A DNA stretch of 64,000 nucleotides, taken from positions 1-64,000 of the forward strand of contig JBKEBK010000024.1 of assembly GCA_047973125.1 (NCBI GenBank), given 5' to 3'. This document shows positions 27,591-37,636 of the stretch, one piece after another; the stretch's first letter is position 1; every line of letters starts with the position of its first letter. This DNA is from CAYNRG01 sp047973125 (GTDB lineage: Bacteria; Bacillota_I; Bacilli_A; Erysipelotrichales; Erysipelotrichaceae). A program made the position numbers and the translations under genes. The notes under the pieces are model-generated. The model was not told the DNA's origin and did not search any database. It was given only the letters and a program-made list of their open reading frames with translations.

Positions 27591-29810
27591 TTATTTCTCT
27601 GTAATAAGGTTCATAATTTTTTCATCATCTGTAAATACTTCCACTATTTTAGAATTACCAAAATAGTCAAAATTAAATGTTGTTTTAACATCTTTTACTT
27701 TTAAATTACAATTGTAATCGCCCTCTAATAAAAACGCGTTACCTAATCCATCTTTTAAAATAAACTCATTTACTCTACAAAGGTTACAATTTTCTTTATT
27801 CTTTAAGTAAATAGAATTAATAACACAGTGTTTCATACTCATCATACATCTCTTACTTACAACAGAATCAATAAGAGATGGAAAAAAATCATTTCTTTTT
27901 TTAAATTCATTTATAAGCATAGTTTTTTGATCATTATTAAGTTCGTTAGATAACATTGCAATTTTAATATTGTTTTCATAAAGACATTGCAGTGCAAAAC
28001 TATTGGTAACATTAAAATTTGATGATGCTATTGCTATTGTATTTTCACTTATTGAAGTTAAAGAACCTAATTCATTACAAAGAACATATTGCTTTTTATA
28101 ATAAACACTTTCTTCATTAATAAGCGGAGTAATTGGATAAATATTATCTATATTATACAAATCTTTATTTTCAGAGAAAACAATATATTTATTATTATCA
28201 ATTAACTTAATTTGATCTTCATTTTTGATAATTAAACAATTTAAACTATATTCATCTAATTTGTTTTTTAATCCTTTATACACTAAAGGATAATTCTCAT
28301 TTATGTCCCTCTCTAAAATTTTCTTATCCAGTGCTAAGATAATCTTCCTTTTTAAATCATTAATTAATTTAACTGGCATAAAAAAATCTTGAAATGCACC
28401 AGATATTTTACATACTTGGTATATACTTTCACCAAATTTAAGCATTTGTTCTTCAAATCTTACACGATCAATTGGACATGTTTTAGCAGTGAGTGCAATA
28501 GCATCACTATAAATAATAACTTCTATACCTGACTTTTCAATTGCAACAACCTTAATTTTTTTATCTATTTCAACTTTGTATTTAATTTCAATATCTCTTT
28601 TAAATAGATCTTTTCTACTATTTATTTCATTTATTAGATTTATATCTGTTGTTTTAATAACCTTATCAGAAATATTTACTCTATCAATATTATAGAATGA
28701 AATTATATCACCAGCATTCCCTTTTGACTTAAGCAACCCATTTATTTCAATAAGATTAGCAACAATTCCAACATCACCATTATCACTAATTATTCTTAAT
28801 CCATCACCTTGAGCTATATCACTATTTAGCTTTATTTGAGTCATATTACCCTTTTTAAAGATAACTTCTCCTATTTCAATTCCCATATGATTAGGACGTC
28901 TTGTACTCATAAGATTATTATCATCAGAAAAAATAAAACCTTTGGTATAACCTCTATTAAATAAAACCATTAATTCTTCAAGTTTTTTCTGAGTTAATGT
29001 ATACTTTTTTCCACTATAATAAGCATCAATAGCTTCCTTAAAAACCTTAGTAACCATACCCACATATTCAGGACGTTTCATTCGTCCCTCAATTTTTAAA
29101 CTTGTAACACCTGCTTCTATAATTTCACCAATATTTTCAATGACATTTAAATCCTTTGGGCTAAGTAAATATTCATCTTTTAGCTTGATTTCTTCACCGT
29201 TTTTTTCTAATTTATATTTCATCCGACATGATTGAGCACAAGATCCTCTATTGCCTGATCTATTTTGAGTAAAATGACTCATGTAACACTGACCTGAATA
29301 GCATATACACAATGCTCCATAAGTAAAAATCTCGATATCCACACCTAAATCACAACATTTTTTTATAAGGTTAATCGGTGTTTCTCGTGCCAAGACTACT
29401 CTTTTCACACCCATTTTCTTTAACCAATTAACCCCAGCTTCATTATGAATATGCATCTGCGTAGATGCATGTATTTCCATATCGGGGTATTGTTTTCTTA
29501 TTCTATCTAATAAACCTAAATCTTGAACAATAATAGCATCAACACCATTATTATAATAAAAATCAACATCATTCATTGCTCTATCAAATTCATCTTCAAA
29601 TAAAAGTGTATTCATAGTTACATATATTTTTACATTTCTAAGATGACAAAACCTTATTGCTTGTTGCATGCTTTCATAGTCAAAATTATTTGCATTAGCT
29701 CGAGCTCCAAAATTTATTCCACCACAATACACCGCATCTGCACCGTTAATAACAGCACTTTTAAGAGCCTCCATACTACCAGCTGGTGCTAATAATTCAA
29801 TTTTATTCAT
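27591..29810 (-). CDS. U32 family protein with DUF3656 domain (RlhA/YdcP-like)
   Basis: This 739-residue protein begins with the U32 barrel motif LLAPAGSMEALKSAVINGAD, followed by IEIFTYGALCICYSGQCYMS and NRSGNRGSCAQSCRMKY, whose cysteines may bind an iron-sulfur cluster. A middle region (IALTAKTCPIDRVRFEEQM) resembles DUF3656, found in RlhA, the E. coli protein needed for 23S rRNA C2501 hydroxylation. RNA hydroxylation is therefore more likely than the older label of collagenase-like peptidase. The ATG of MNKIELL overlaps the sdaA stop. Confidence 0.82.
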   Translation of the reverse strand: MNKIELLAPAGSMEALKSAVINGADAVYCGGINFGARANANNFDYESMQQAIRFCHLRNVKIYVTMNTLLFEDEFDRAMNDVDFYYNNGVDAIIVQDLGLLDRIRKQYPDMEIHASTQMHIHNEAGVNWLKKMGVKRVVLARETPINLIKKCCDLGVDIEIFTYGALCICYSGQCYMSHFTQNRSGNRGSCAQSCRMKYKLEKNGEEIKLKDEYLLSPKDLNVIENIGEIIEAGVTSLKIEGRMKRPEYVGMVTKVFKEAIDAYYSGKKYTLTQKKLEELMVLFNRGYTKGFIFSDDNNLMSTRRPNHMGIEIGEVIFKKGNMTQIKLNSDIAQGDGLRIISDNGDVGIVANLIEINGLLKSKGNAGDIISFYNIDRVNISDKVIKTTDINLINEINSRKDLFKRDIEIKYKVEIDKKIKVVAIEKSGIEVIIYSDAIALTAKTCPIDRVRFEEQMLKFGESIYQVCKISGAFQDFFMPVKLINDLKRKIILALDKKILERDINENYPLVYKGLKNKLDEYSLNCLIIKNEDQIKLIDNNKYIVFSENKDLYNIDNIYPITPLINEESVYYKKQYVLCNELGSLTSISENTIAIASSNFNVTNSFALQCLYENNIKIAMLSNELNNDQKTMLINEFKKRNDFFPSLIDSVVSKRCMMSMKHCVINSIYLKNKENCNLCRVNEFILKDGLGNAFLLEGDYNCNLKVKDVKTTFNFDYFGNSKIVEVFTDDEKIMNLITEK

Positions 29811-31044
29811 ACTTTTCACCATTATTTATTTCTAAGTAAGTGCATTCTTTTTTATTAAACTCCTTTGCAAGTCCTCCAAGTGATGTTTCTTTTAACTCCA
29901 CAGTAATTTTTTGACCTGTATAGTGCATTGTATTAACTACCATATCAAAACTTATTCTATTTCTTTTGAATTTTGTCATATGTTTTGCTAAAAGACAAGC
30001 ATCAAATGAACGTAACACTCCAACAGCATTTCTTTCAATACATGGAATAATTACATATCCCTCTACAGGGTCACAAGTTAATCCTAAGTGATGCTCCATC
30101 GCAATCTCAGCAGCACACTCAATTTGATTAAGTTCTAGATCATTTATATAAGCATAAGCAGCACTTGCCATTACACAAGCACTACCAATTTCAGCTTGAC
30201 ACCCCCCTACAGCACCTGAAATAGTTGCATTTTCTTTGATTAAATTTCCAAAGATACCAGCAACTTTCAAGGCATTAATTAATTTTTCTTTTGACACCTT
30301 AATTTCTTTATATAAATAATACATCATTGCAGCTAAAACACCACAAGCACCCAATGTTGGTGCTGTTACCACAATCCCCATACTAGCATTTTCTTCTGAT
30401 GCAGCATATGCGTAAGACATTAATAAAAGTTTTTTTCTATGTTCGCTATCTTCAACTACTTTTGCATTTTCATATAATGATTTAGCAACTTTTTCTACCT
30501 TTAGTGAACCTGGTAATATCCCGCTACTGTTAATACCTCTATCAACAGATTCTATCATTTTCTCTAATATATTCTCTAAATACATATCAATCCCTTGATC
30601 TTTTAATGTTACATATTCAACAATACTTAGATTATTATCATTGCAATATTTTTTTATTTCATCAAATGATTTTTCATTATAAACATCTTGTGCAAACTCC
30701 TCACACTCTTTTATAGAAATTGCACCACCACCTATAGAAAATACCGTCCATTTACCAATAACATTATTAAAACTATCAAATCCACTTATATAAAACCCAT
30801 TAGGATGTTTTTCATTCCAATTTTCATAAAAATTAATTATAGTATTATCACCAAGGCACTGCTTTATAATAAGATCAGTAAAATGTCCTTTTCCTGTAAG
30901 TGATAAAGAACCATATAGATCAACTTTATATGCACAGCACGCTTTAAATGCTTCTTTAAATTTTATACAAGCAATCTTTGGAGCTAATGTATGACTACTA
31001 CTAGGTCCAGGTCCTACACGATATAGTTCTCTTAGTGATTTCAT
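29803..31044 (-). CDS. sdaA: L-serine dehydratase, iron-sulfur dependent, single chain
   Basis: This 413-residue enzyme deaminates L-serine to pyruvate and ammonia. The beta-type domain opens with VGPGPSSSHTLAPK. The alpha-type domain carries the cluster cysteines in LGACGVLAAM, GGCQAEIGSA and LTCDPVEGYV. Many Firmicutes split the enzyme into two subunits; here both halves are one polypeptide, as in E. coli. It overlaps holA by one base. Confidence 0.93.
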   Translation of the reverse strand: MKSLRELYRVGPGPSSSHTLAPKIACIKFKEAFKACCAYKVDLYGSLSLTGKGHFTDLIIKQCLGDNTIINFYENWNEKHPNGFYISGFDSFNNVIGKWTVFSIGGGAISIKECEEFAQDVYNEKSFDEIKKYCNDNNLSIVEYVTLKDQGIDMYLENILEKMIESVDRGINSSGILPGSLKVEKVAKSLYENAKVVEDSEHRKKLLLMSYAYAASEENASMGIVVTAPTLGACGVLAAMMYYLYKEIKVSKEKLINALKVAGIFGNLIKENATISGAVGGCQAEIGSACVMASAAYAYINDLELNQIECAAEIAMEHHLGLTCDPVEGYVIIPCIERNAVGVLRSFDACLLAKHMTKFKRNRISFDMVVNTMHYTGQKITVELKETSLGGLAKEFNKKECTYLEINNGEKYE

Positions 31045-32006
31045 TACATATGTCCCCCAATTTTTATTAAAAGTAGTTCAAAATATTTATTTTTATCCAA
31101 TTTACCATCTTTTATCCCTTGATCAGTTTCTGCTAGCTCATTTAAAATCTTTAAACATCTATCAATACTCAATAATTTCAAAGTGTTAATAGCCAACTTA
31201 ATTCTATAAGGATGAGCATTAATAATATTTTTAATTTCAAACTCATCATAACCAATATTTAAGTAATATTTAATTTGATATAAAAATCTAAACTGACTTG
31301 AAAGCAGATAAATTAAGTGTATAGGTTCAGTATTTAATTCTTTTAGTTGTTTCCAAATCATGAAGATATCACTTATTTTATTTGCAACTACAGCATTAAT
31401 TAAATTAAAGACATCATTTTCAAGTGGAAATATAATTAAATCTTCAATAACTTTTTCATTAATATCACCATTAAATACTAATAATTTATTTAACTCATTA
31501 TGAAAATAACTCAGATCATTAGGAAGCTTATCAGCAAGCAGTGAAATAGCCTTTTCTGAAGAAGATATCTTATTTTTTTTAATTTCTTTTCTAACATACA
31601 TCTTAAAATCGTTCTCACTCAATGGGTTAACATTAATAGATTCAGAATTTTTTTGGATAAATTTTACTATTTTCTTTCTTTTATCAAGCGTAGTATTCCC
31701 ATAAAAAATCAATTCACAATCATTATTATAATTTTTCATATAATTTTCTAATAACTCAACATCTTTATCTTGTAATTTACCACTTGCACTTAAAAAAATT
31801 GGATTTTTTAAAACAACTGTTTTTTTATTAGAAAAAAAAGGAATTGTATTACAAACTTCCAAAAAAGTTTCAATAGAAAACTCTTTATCAGTTGCATCAA
31901 AAAAAGTAATGTTCATCTCTTTATTTTCTATATCAAAAGAATCAATTAATTTATTTAATTCTTTTTTTAATAAATATTCTTCACTTCCAATTAATAAATA
32001 ATTCAT
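31044..32006 (-). CDS. holA: DNA polymerase III delta subunit
   Basis: This 320-residue clamp-loader subunit opens the sliding clamp. It begins MNYLLIGSEEYLLKKEL, typical of HolA, and contains ANKISDIFMIWKQLKELNTEP followed by a helical collar domain. As in most HolA proteins the AAA fold has no functional P-loop. It sits after comEC as in Bacillus (comEC-yqeN). Confidence 0.9.
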   Translation of the reverse strand: MNYLLIGSEEYLLKKELNKLIDSFDIENKEMNITFFDATDKEFSIETFLEVCNTIPFFSNKKTVVLKNPIFLSASGKLQDKDVELLENYMKNYNNDCELIFYGNTTLDKRKKIVKFIQKNSESINVNPLSENDFKMYVRKEIKKNKISSSEKAISLLADKLPNDLSYFHNELNKLLVFNGDINEKVIEDLIIFPLENDVFNLINAVVANKISDIFMIWKQLKELNTEPIHLIYLLSSQFRFLYQIKYYLNIGYDEFEIKNIINAHPYRIKLAINTLKLLSIDRCLKILNELAETDQGIKDGKLDKNKYFELLLIKIGGHM

Positions 32007-32014
32007 TTTATCAC

Positions 32015-33904
32015 CTATTCCATTATAGCAAATTTTTTACTACTAGTTATAATAAAATTAAATAAAGGACTAAAGTAAAAACTAATGTCACCCTCTGTTT
32101 GGGTGTCTAGCATCGTGATTTTCATTTTGTTTATTGTTTCAACAACATCTTTACTAGGATGAAAATATCTATTCTTTAAACCACTACTATTAACACATAG
32201 TAATGGATTTACATTATCTAGAAATGCCATTGATGTACTCGTGTTAGATCCATGATGAGCAAGTTTTAATACATCAGCATTTAGTTTAGGATAATTTTTA
32301 ATAAAATCTCTTTCTACTCTTTTAGATATATCTCCAGTAAGTAAAAAAGAAATCTTATTTATTGATACATACAGTATAAGTGAATTTTCATTTTTACTAT
32401 TATAATTCGGATTATTTAATGAGCTAATTAAAAAATTATTATCAGCATAATTATCATGTGTTGTAATAACATTTTTAACATCAAAATCCTTCACTAAATT
32501 ATTTAGTGAACCAGAATGATCTTCATCATCGTGTGTAATAAATAAAGCATCAATTTTATTTACTCCTTTAGCACTTAAAGTATCATGAAGCCCTCTATAT
32601 TGACTGTTTTTACCTGTATCAATCAATATTGTTTGATTATAAATTGCAGATTTTAAAAGAATACTGTCACCTTGTCCAATTTGAATAAATCTAACTTCCG
32701 TAAACGGGTGAAATAAGCCACCAATTAAAAAAAGCGTGAAAGTTGTAAGAAAATATAATGATTTTTTCTTTTTTTGAACAATTTGTAGTAGGATAAATGG
32801 AACAACTCCAAAACCAAACCAGCTACCTCTAATTGTAAAATTACTATAAATTATATCTATAAAATTAATAAAAGATGTAAATATTATGTGAAATTTGAAA
32901 ATTGGTAGAAACAGTTCAATCCATGAACACAAATAAAAGATACCAAAAATCTTCATTAAAAATGGATAAAACAATACAGTAATATAATTTACATGTTTAA
33001 AATAAAAACTTTGTATTACACAAATAAGGTTAATTCTATTTGTAGTTTTGTTTTTATATGATACAAGATTCATTAATTTAAATAAAAATGGAATAATAAA
33101 AGCTAAAGAAAATAACTTCATTGGAAAAAACAAATAACATAAAAATCCAAATAACCCTAACTTATCATCATTATCTAATGGTAAGTATTTTATAATGGTT
33201 GAAAAAAAGATTCTCATAATAATAAAATTAAATTGATAAAAATAAAGTAATATAATTATAATTACAATTTCTATTTTATCTATATCATCCTTATAAAGGA
33301 TAAACTGTAGTATATATCTAAGCAAAGATAAAAATCCCACAACAGAAAATCCAACTTGATATAAAATATCTAAAGCTCCTTCTTTATTTTGTATATTAAA
33401 TATCATCTTTAGTAAAAAGTTCTTTTTGTTTATATTTTCTATTTTACTAATTGATTCATACACATTTGATCTTAGGCTATTACCTTTTTTAATTAATTTT
33501 ACAAAATCACTATAAACTGTATGAGAAATATTATTTTCTTTTGCCCATTTTTTAAAATTGAATGCATATGTTGTTGGAGCACTATTAACTCTTTTTAGTA
33601 TTCCTTTGACCTCGATAACATCATCAAAATTACATTTATGACAATTTGAAACTAAAATATTATTATTTCCATTACTCATTACTACTGAACTGCTTTTTAT
33701 TGCAGTTATTTTACCACTATTAAATTCATTATTAGACATTGGTATACTTAAAACAAATAAAAAAAGCCAAAGTAAAACGACTGTTTTCTTAGAGTATGTA
33801 AAGATCCAAGTAATTGATAGAAATATTATAAAGTAAATATTGGATATACCTAGTATTTTATATAAAACTCCATATAAAAATAACGGAAGTATTATTTTAT
33901 TCAT
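32015..33904 (-). CDS. comEC: ComEC/Rec2 family competence DNA channel
   Basis: This 629-residue membrane protein has two N-terminal hydrophobic segments and a small extracellular OB-like domain (about 60-150). A competence domain of several membrane helices follows (about 175-400), then a C-terminal metallo-beta-lactamase-like domain with FIQIGQGDSILL, THDDEDHSG and LAHHGSNTS. It should pass single-stranded DNA across the membrane. It is shorter than Bacillus ComEC (about 776 residues), but all three parts are present. Its ATG overlaps the comEA stop. Confidence 0.9.
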   Translation of the reverse strand: MNKIILPLFLYGVLYKILGISNIYFIIFLSITWIFTYSKKTVVLLWLFLFVLSIPMSNNEFNSGKITAIKSSSVVMSNGNNNILVSNCHKCNFDDVIEVKGILKRVNSAPTTYAFNFKKWAKENNISHTVYSDFVKLIKKGNSLRSNVYESISKIENINKKNFLLKMIFNIQNKEGALDILYQVGFSVVGFLSLLRYILQFILYKDDIDKIEIVIIIILLYFYQFNFIIMRIFFSTIIKYLPLDNDDKLGLFGFLCYLFFPMKLFSLAFIIPFLFKLMNLVSYKNKTTNRINLICVIQSFYFKHVNYITVLFYPFLMKIFGIFYLCSWIELFLPIFKFHIIFTSFINFIDIIYSNFTIRGSWFGFGVVPFILLQIVQKKKKSLYFLTTFTLFLIGGLFHPFTEVRFIQIGQGDSILLKSAIYNQTILIDTGKNSQYRGLHDTLSAKGVNKIDALFITHDDEDHSGSLNNLVKDFDVKNVITTHDNYADNNFLISSLNNPNYNSKNENSLILYVSINKISFLLTGDISKRVERDFIKNYPKLNADVLKLAHHGSNTSTSMAFLDNVNPLLCVNSSGLKNRYFHPSKDVVETINKMKITMLDTQTEGDISFYFSPLFNFIITSSKKFAIME

Positions 33905-34365
33905 AAAGAAATATCCTCTTTAATTTTTTCAAACTTACCTAAGCCTATGCCCTTAACTTCCATCAACTCTTCTAAACTTTGAAAAAAACCAATACTCTCT
34001 CGATATTCTATTATGTTTTTTGCAGTACTTTCTCCAATTCCCTTAAGTGTTTTTAATTCTTTTAAAGAACCAGTATTAATAGATACTTTTGAAAATTCCT
34101 TCTTTTCAAAAATTTCAATAAAGTCCTTATCATGAAACACCATTTTTTTATTTAACCAACTTAAATCTGCATTATCATATAATCCAATCTCTTTTAGCTT
34201 TTCATATACACTTGCTTTATTTTTTACTACATAAACACCAGGATTTTTAACCGCCCCTCTAATTTCTACTTCTATCATTTCATCACTTGGATCATTTATC
34301 TTTACTATATCAACATTTGATAAGCAAGAAATTATAAACAATAAAAAAATAAGTAGTTTTTTCAT
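33901..34365 (-). CDS. comEA: ComEA family DNA-binding protein
   Basis: This 154-residue protein has an N-terminal hydrophobic anchor (possibly a lipobox, FIISC), an SLBB-type domain (VEIRGAVKNPGVYVV) and a C-terminal helix-hairpin-helix pair: INTGSLKELKTLKGIGEST and LEELMEVKGIGLGKFEKI. It should capture double-stranded DNA outside the membrane and hand it to ComEC. The start chosen is ATG of MKKLLIF, after AGAGGTG. Confidence 0.9.
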   Translation of the reverse strand: MKKLLIFLLFIISCLSNVDIVKINDPSDEMIEVEIRGAVKNPGVYVVKNKASVYEKLKEIGLYDNADLSWLNKKMVFHDKDFIEIFEKKEFSKVSINTGSLKELKTLKGIGESTAKNIIEYRESIGFFQSLEELMEVKGIGLGKFEKIKEDISL

Positions 34366-34404
34366 AATCACCTCTACTTATTTTTAAACTTAATTTTAAT
34401 TTTC

Positions 34405-34878
34405 CTACTTTATTGAAAGTATTTTTACTTTATATGGTTTTTCCACATCTACTTCGACTACAGATCCAGCCTTTTTATCTAACATAGCAAGTGCTAGTGG
34501 GGTTGAATTAGAAAGCTTACCATTAAGAGGATCAGATTCTACAGATCCCACGATTATAAATGTTTCTTTTTCTTTGGTATCAACTTCCTCTATTTCAACA
34601 GTTGTTCCTAGCTTAACAATTTTAGAACTACCTTTTTTTTCTTTAATTATTTCGATATTATCAAGCATTACTTCAAGATCTCTAATTCTTGCCTCAACTT
34701 GTGCCTGACGATCTCTTGCTGCATCATAATCAGCATTTTCAGATAAATCACCTTGTGCTCTTGCTGCTTTTAAATCTTCTATAACATCGTTCTTTACTAC
34801 ATGAACTAAATTATCATATTCATTTTTAAGTTCCTCAAAACCTTCTTGAGTTACATATATTTTTTTATCAGTTACCAT
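34405..34878 (-). CDS. greA: Transcription elongation factor GreA
   Basis: This 157-residue factor rescues backtracked RNA polymerase by stimulating transcript cleavage. The N-terminal coiled coil carries the tip acidic residues in QGDLSENADYDAARD, and the C-terminal FKBP-like domain ends VDVEKPYKVKILSIK. It is last in the alaS-to-udk block. Confidence 0.97.
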   Translation of the reverse strand: MVTDKKIYVTQEGFEELKNEYDNLVHVVKNDVIEDLKAARAQGDLSENADYDAARDRQAQVEARIRDLEVMLDNIEIIKEKKGSSKIVKLGTTVEIEEVDTKEKETFIIVGSVESDPLNGKLSNSTPLALAMLDKKAGSVVEVDVEKPYKVKILSIK

Positions 34879-34908
34879 TTTTTTACACTCCTTAATCTTC
34901 GTTTGAAA

Positions 34909-35538
34909 TTATAACATATTTGAATTAATTATGCTATTAATTTTTGTAATCAACAAATCAACTGCTACTTTATTTTTTCCACCATTAGTAATAATTACAT
35001 CAGCATATTTTTTACTAGGTTCAACAAATAAATCATGCATATTCCTAACAGTATTAGTATATTGATTAATTATTGACTCAAGCGATCTACCACGTTCATT
35101 TAAATCACGTTGTAAACGCCTTATAAATCTAATATCTGCATCTGTATCTACAAAAATTTTAATATCTAGTAAATCTCTTAAATCTGCATTCTCTAATACA
35201 AATAAACCCTCAACCACAATGACATCACAAGGTTTAATAATTTCAACAGATTTACTTCTTGTATGTTCGACAAAATCATACAGTGGTTTTTTTATAAATT
35301 TTTTGTTTTTTAAATCTATTAAATGGCTAATCAAAAGTTTTGATTCAATAGCAAGTGGATGATCATAATTTGTTTTAGTTCTATCTTGTAAATCTATATT
35401 ACTTTGATCAAAGTAATAATCATCCAAACATATAATTACAACTGCATTAGACTCTTCAAATTTATCTTTAATGGCTTTAGCAACCTCAGATTTACCAGAG
35501 GCACTACCGCCACCAATTCCAATAATAATAGGATTCAT
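34909..35538 (-). CDS. udk: Uridine kinase
   Basis: This 209-residue kinase phosphorylates uridine and cytidine in pyrimidine salvage. P-loop GIGGGSASGKSEVAKAI is followed by ICLDDYYFDQ, TNYDHPLAI, VVEGLFVL and FIRRLQRDLNERGR. It lies between mltG and greA; in Bacillus the order is similar, with extra genes between mltG and udk. Confidence 0.96.
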   Translation of the reverse strand: MNPIIIGIGGGSASGKSEVAKAIKDKFEESNAVVIICLDDYYFDQSNIDLQDRTKTNYDHPLAIESKLLISHLIDLKNKKFIKKPLYDFVEHTRSKSVEIIKPCDVIVVEGLFVLENADLRDLLDIKIFVDTDADIRFIRRLQRDLNERGRSLESIINQYTNTVRNMHDLFVEPSKKYADVIITNGGKNKVAVDLLITKINSIINSNML

Positions 35539-35546
35539 AGTTTAAA

Positions 35547-36620
35547 TTACCTCAAATATTTATCAACATTTGCTTCATGTTCTTCTAAGTTTTCTGCAAA
35601 ATAAACTTTTCCATCGTTGTATACATCAGCCATAAAATACAAGAATTCTGATTTAGTAGGATTTAATACAGCGTTTAATGCTTCTTCACTAAAGTTTAAA
35701 ATAGGTCCAGGTGGTAATCCTTGATATCTATAAGTATTGTAAGGAGATTCATGATTTGGATTGCTCTCACAATCTTTCCAATCTTTACCACTATCTAAAT
35801 CAAGAGCATAACACACGGTTACGCTACTTTGTAGCTTCATATTTATGTCTAAGCGATTTAAGAATACACCGGCAATAAGTTTCATATCTTCAATAGAAGA
35901 AGCCTCATACTGAACAATAGATGCCAATGTAAAAATTTCATGGATTGAATATGGACTATTTAATATTTCATCTTTATTTTTAATATAAAGTTTATTTGTT
36001 TCATCTAACATTTTTCTAGTAGCTTCATCAATTGTAGTATTCACATAAAACTCGTAAGTATTTGGAAATAAATAACCTTCTAAGTAATATCTTATATCAT
36101 CATTAAATACTTCATCAGTTAAAAAACTATATTCTTTCATTAATTCTTCAACATAATTTTTATCATTCCATTTAAAGATAATGTCTTCATATACTAAATT
36201 TGTTGAAGTAGATAATTTATCAGCCATATTCTTTAGCCATTCTCCTTCAATAAATGTTATTTTTCTAGTATCAGAAATTGCATTACTACCATCACTTAGT
36301 GTTGAAAGTATTTTATTAATATCCCAACTTTTATCAATATTATAATCACCAAGTTTTAAATTATAATTTTTACCACTAAACTTTAATAACAAACCAGATG
36401 CAAAAGAACTTTTGATAATGTTTTCTTTTTCAAGATTTTTTAATGTTGCTTTTACACCATGACCATCTTGAACACTAAAAACTACAATCTCGCTTTCATT
36501 TGTAATTGGTGTGCTTTGAGATTTACAGTAAAAATAAAATATACCAATTGAAATTAATAAAAAGGTCAGTATCAGAATTAATAAATTAGAAACATTTAAC
36601 CTTCTTTTACTCTTCTTCAT
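35547..36620 (-). CDS. mltG: Endolytic murein transglycosylase MltG
   Basis: This 357-residue membrane-anchored enzyme cleaves nascent peptidoglycan strands. A basic N terminus is followed by one membrane helix (about 11-32), a LysM-like part and the YceG domain. The active region reads LASIVQYEASS...GVFLNRLDINMKLQS, keeping the second acidic residue of the usual ASIVEKE motif, and the end has YQGLPPGPILNFSEEALNA. The gene overlaps the preceding DUF1292 gene by 14 bases. Confidence 0.94.
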   Translation of the reverse strand: MKKSKRRLNVSNLLILILTFLLISIGIFYFYCKSQSTPITNESEIVVFSVQDGHGVKATLKNLEKENIIKSSFASGLLLKFSGKNYNLKLGDYNIDKSWDINKILSTLSDGSNAISDTRKITFIEGEWLKNMADKLSTSTNLVYEDIIFKWNDKNYVEELMKEYSFLTDEVFNDDIRYYLEGYLFPNTYEFYVNTTIDEATRKMLDETNKLYIKNKDEILNSPYSIHEIFTLASIVQYEASSIEDMKLIAGVFLNRLDINMKLQSSVTVCYALDLDSGKDWKDCESNPNHESPYNTYRYQGLPPGPILNFSEEALNAVLNPTKSEFLYFMADVYNDGKVYFAENLEEHEANVDKYLR

Positions 36621-36876
36621 CTGTATCTAAACCTTCCGTGAAAGCACCAAATACTTCCTCGACCATGTTCCACTCTTCTATATCTACATCCGGATCGAGA
36701 AGTGTTATAGATCCATCATCAGTGTATGAAGCCGCAAACACATCATCTTCACCTATATTGGTAAATAATACATATTTTTTATCATTATCAACACCATCAA
36801 AAGTAAATAAAATTTCCATTTCTTTTTCAATACCTTCATCATTAATAATACTAAACCTATTCGAATCCATGCTCAT
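36607..36876 (-). CDS. DUF1292 family protein (YrzB-like)
   Basis: This 89-residue acidic protein has the DUF1292 pattern: FTFDGVDNDKKYVLFTN, DVFAASYTDD and an acidic C terminus. Its function is unknown; its place between ruvX and mltG is widely conserved in Firmicutes. No membrane segment is visible. Confidence 0.88.
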   Translation of the reverse strand: MSMDSNRFSIINDEGIEKEMEILFTFDGVDNDKKYVLFTNIGEDDVFAASYTDDGSITLLDPDVDIEEWNMVEEVFGAFTEGLDTDEEE

Positions 36877-36899
36877 AAAACTCCTCCCAGCTACAAAAA

Positions 36900-37316
36900 T
36901 TAATTTTTGTCAAGATACCCTTGTAAAATATGTACTGCTGCCATTTGATCAACAACAGCTTTTCTTTTTTTCCTTGAAACATCAGCTGAAATCAAAAACT
37001 TTTCAGCTGCGACCGTAGACAATCTTTCATCCCATAAAATCACAGGAATATCAACTTTTTCAACAATCTTTTTCTTGAACTCAACAGATATTTCTCCACG
37101 TACTCCAATATCACCATTCATGTGTTTTGGAAGTCCAAGCACTATTTCAGTAACACCCTCTTTTTTAACGATTTCTAAAACTTGTTTTAAAGCATCATCA
37201 TAATTATCATCTTCAAATCTTAAAGTAACGACTGCTCTTGCAATCATACCTAAGGGGTCACTAATAGCAACCCCACAAGTACGACTTCCTAAATCTAATC
37301 CTAATACTCTTTTCAT
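36900..37316 (-). CDS. ruvX: RuvX/YqgF family Holliday-junction resolvase-like protein
   Basis: This 138-residue protein has an RNase H-like fold with catalytic motif LGLDLGSRTCGVAISD, then VLGLPKHMNGDIG and WDERLSTVAAE. The family has been linked to pre-16S rRNA 5' processing (YqgF) and to junction resolution. Its ATG overlaps the ireB stop by four bases. Confidence 0.95.
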   Translation of the reverse strand: MKRVLGLDLGSRTCGVAISDPLGMIARAVVTLRFEDDNYDDALKQVLEIVKKEGVTEIVLGLPKHMNGDIGVRGEISVEFKKKIVEKVDIPVILWDERLSTVAAEKFLISADVSRKKRKAVVDQMAAVHILQGYLDKN

Positions 37317-37579
37317 CTTTTATTTGATTCCTCTAAATAAAATCTAACTAACTCTTCAATAAGTTCATGACGCTCAACAGATTGTATAATACTGCGTGCA
37401 TTTTTATGACTTGAAATATATGCAGGATCATTAGATATCAGATAGCCTGCGATTTGATTAATAGAGTTATATCCCCTTTCAACTAATGCATCATTTGTTA
37501 ATTTTAAGATTTGACGAATATTACTTTGTTTTACTTCTTCAGATTTAAAACTTCTAGTTTCAGTTATATCTTTTGACAT
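37313..37579 (-). CDS. ireB: IreB family regulatory protein (DUF965)
   Basis: This 88-residue protein matches DUF965/IreB: TRSFKSEEVKQSNIRQILKL, ALVERGYNSINQIAGYL and SNDPAYISSHKNARS. In Enterococcus, IreB is a substrate of the PASTA-type kinase IreK and affects cephalosporin resistance. Thr6 and Thr8 lie in the N-terminal stretch that is phosphorylated in that family. It is directly downstream of alaS, as in most Firmicutes. Confidence 0.94.
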   Translation of the reverse strand: MSKDITETRSFKSEEVKQSNIRQILKLTNDALVERGYNSINQIAGYLISNDPAYISSHKNARSIIQSVERHELIEELVRFYLEESNKR

Positions 37580-37636
37580 AAGTAAACCCTCCTAATTCTT
37601 ACCTTTATTTTATCCTATATATGATTAAATTAAAAG

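Noticed and set aside
27591..29810. Naming the U32 protein a collagenase-type protease.
   Set aside because: Its DUF3656-like region and cysteine pattern fit RNA hydroxylation proteins better; protease activity for this subgroup is poorly supported.
32015..33904. comEC looked truncated (629 residues).
   Set aside because: The extracellular OB part, membrane competence domain and metallo-beta-lactamase domain are all present with their motifs; it is simply a short version.
35547..36620. MltG active-site change from ASIVEKE to ASIVQYE as another dead enzyme.
   Set aside because: The second Glu, the one that aligns best with the lytic transglycosylase catalytic residue, is kept, so loss of activity is not supported.
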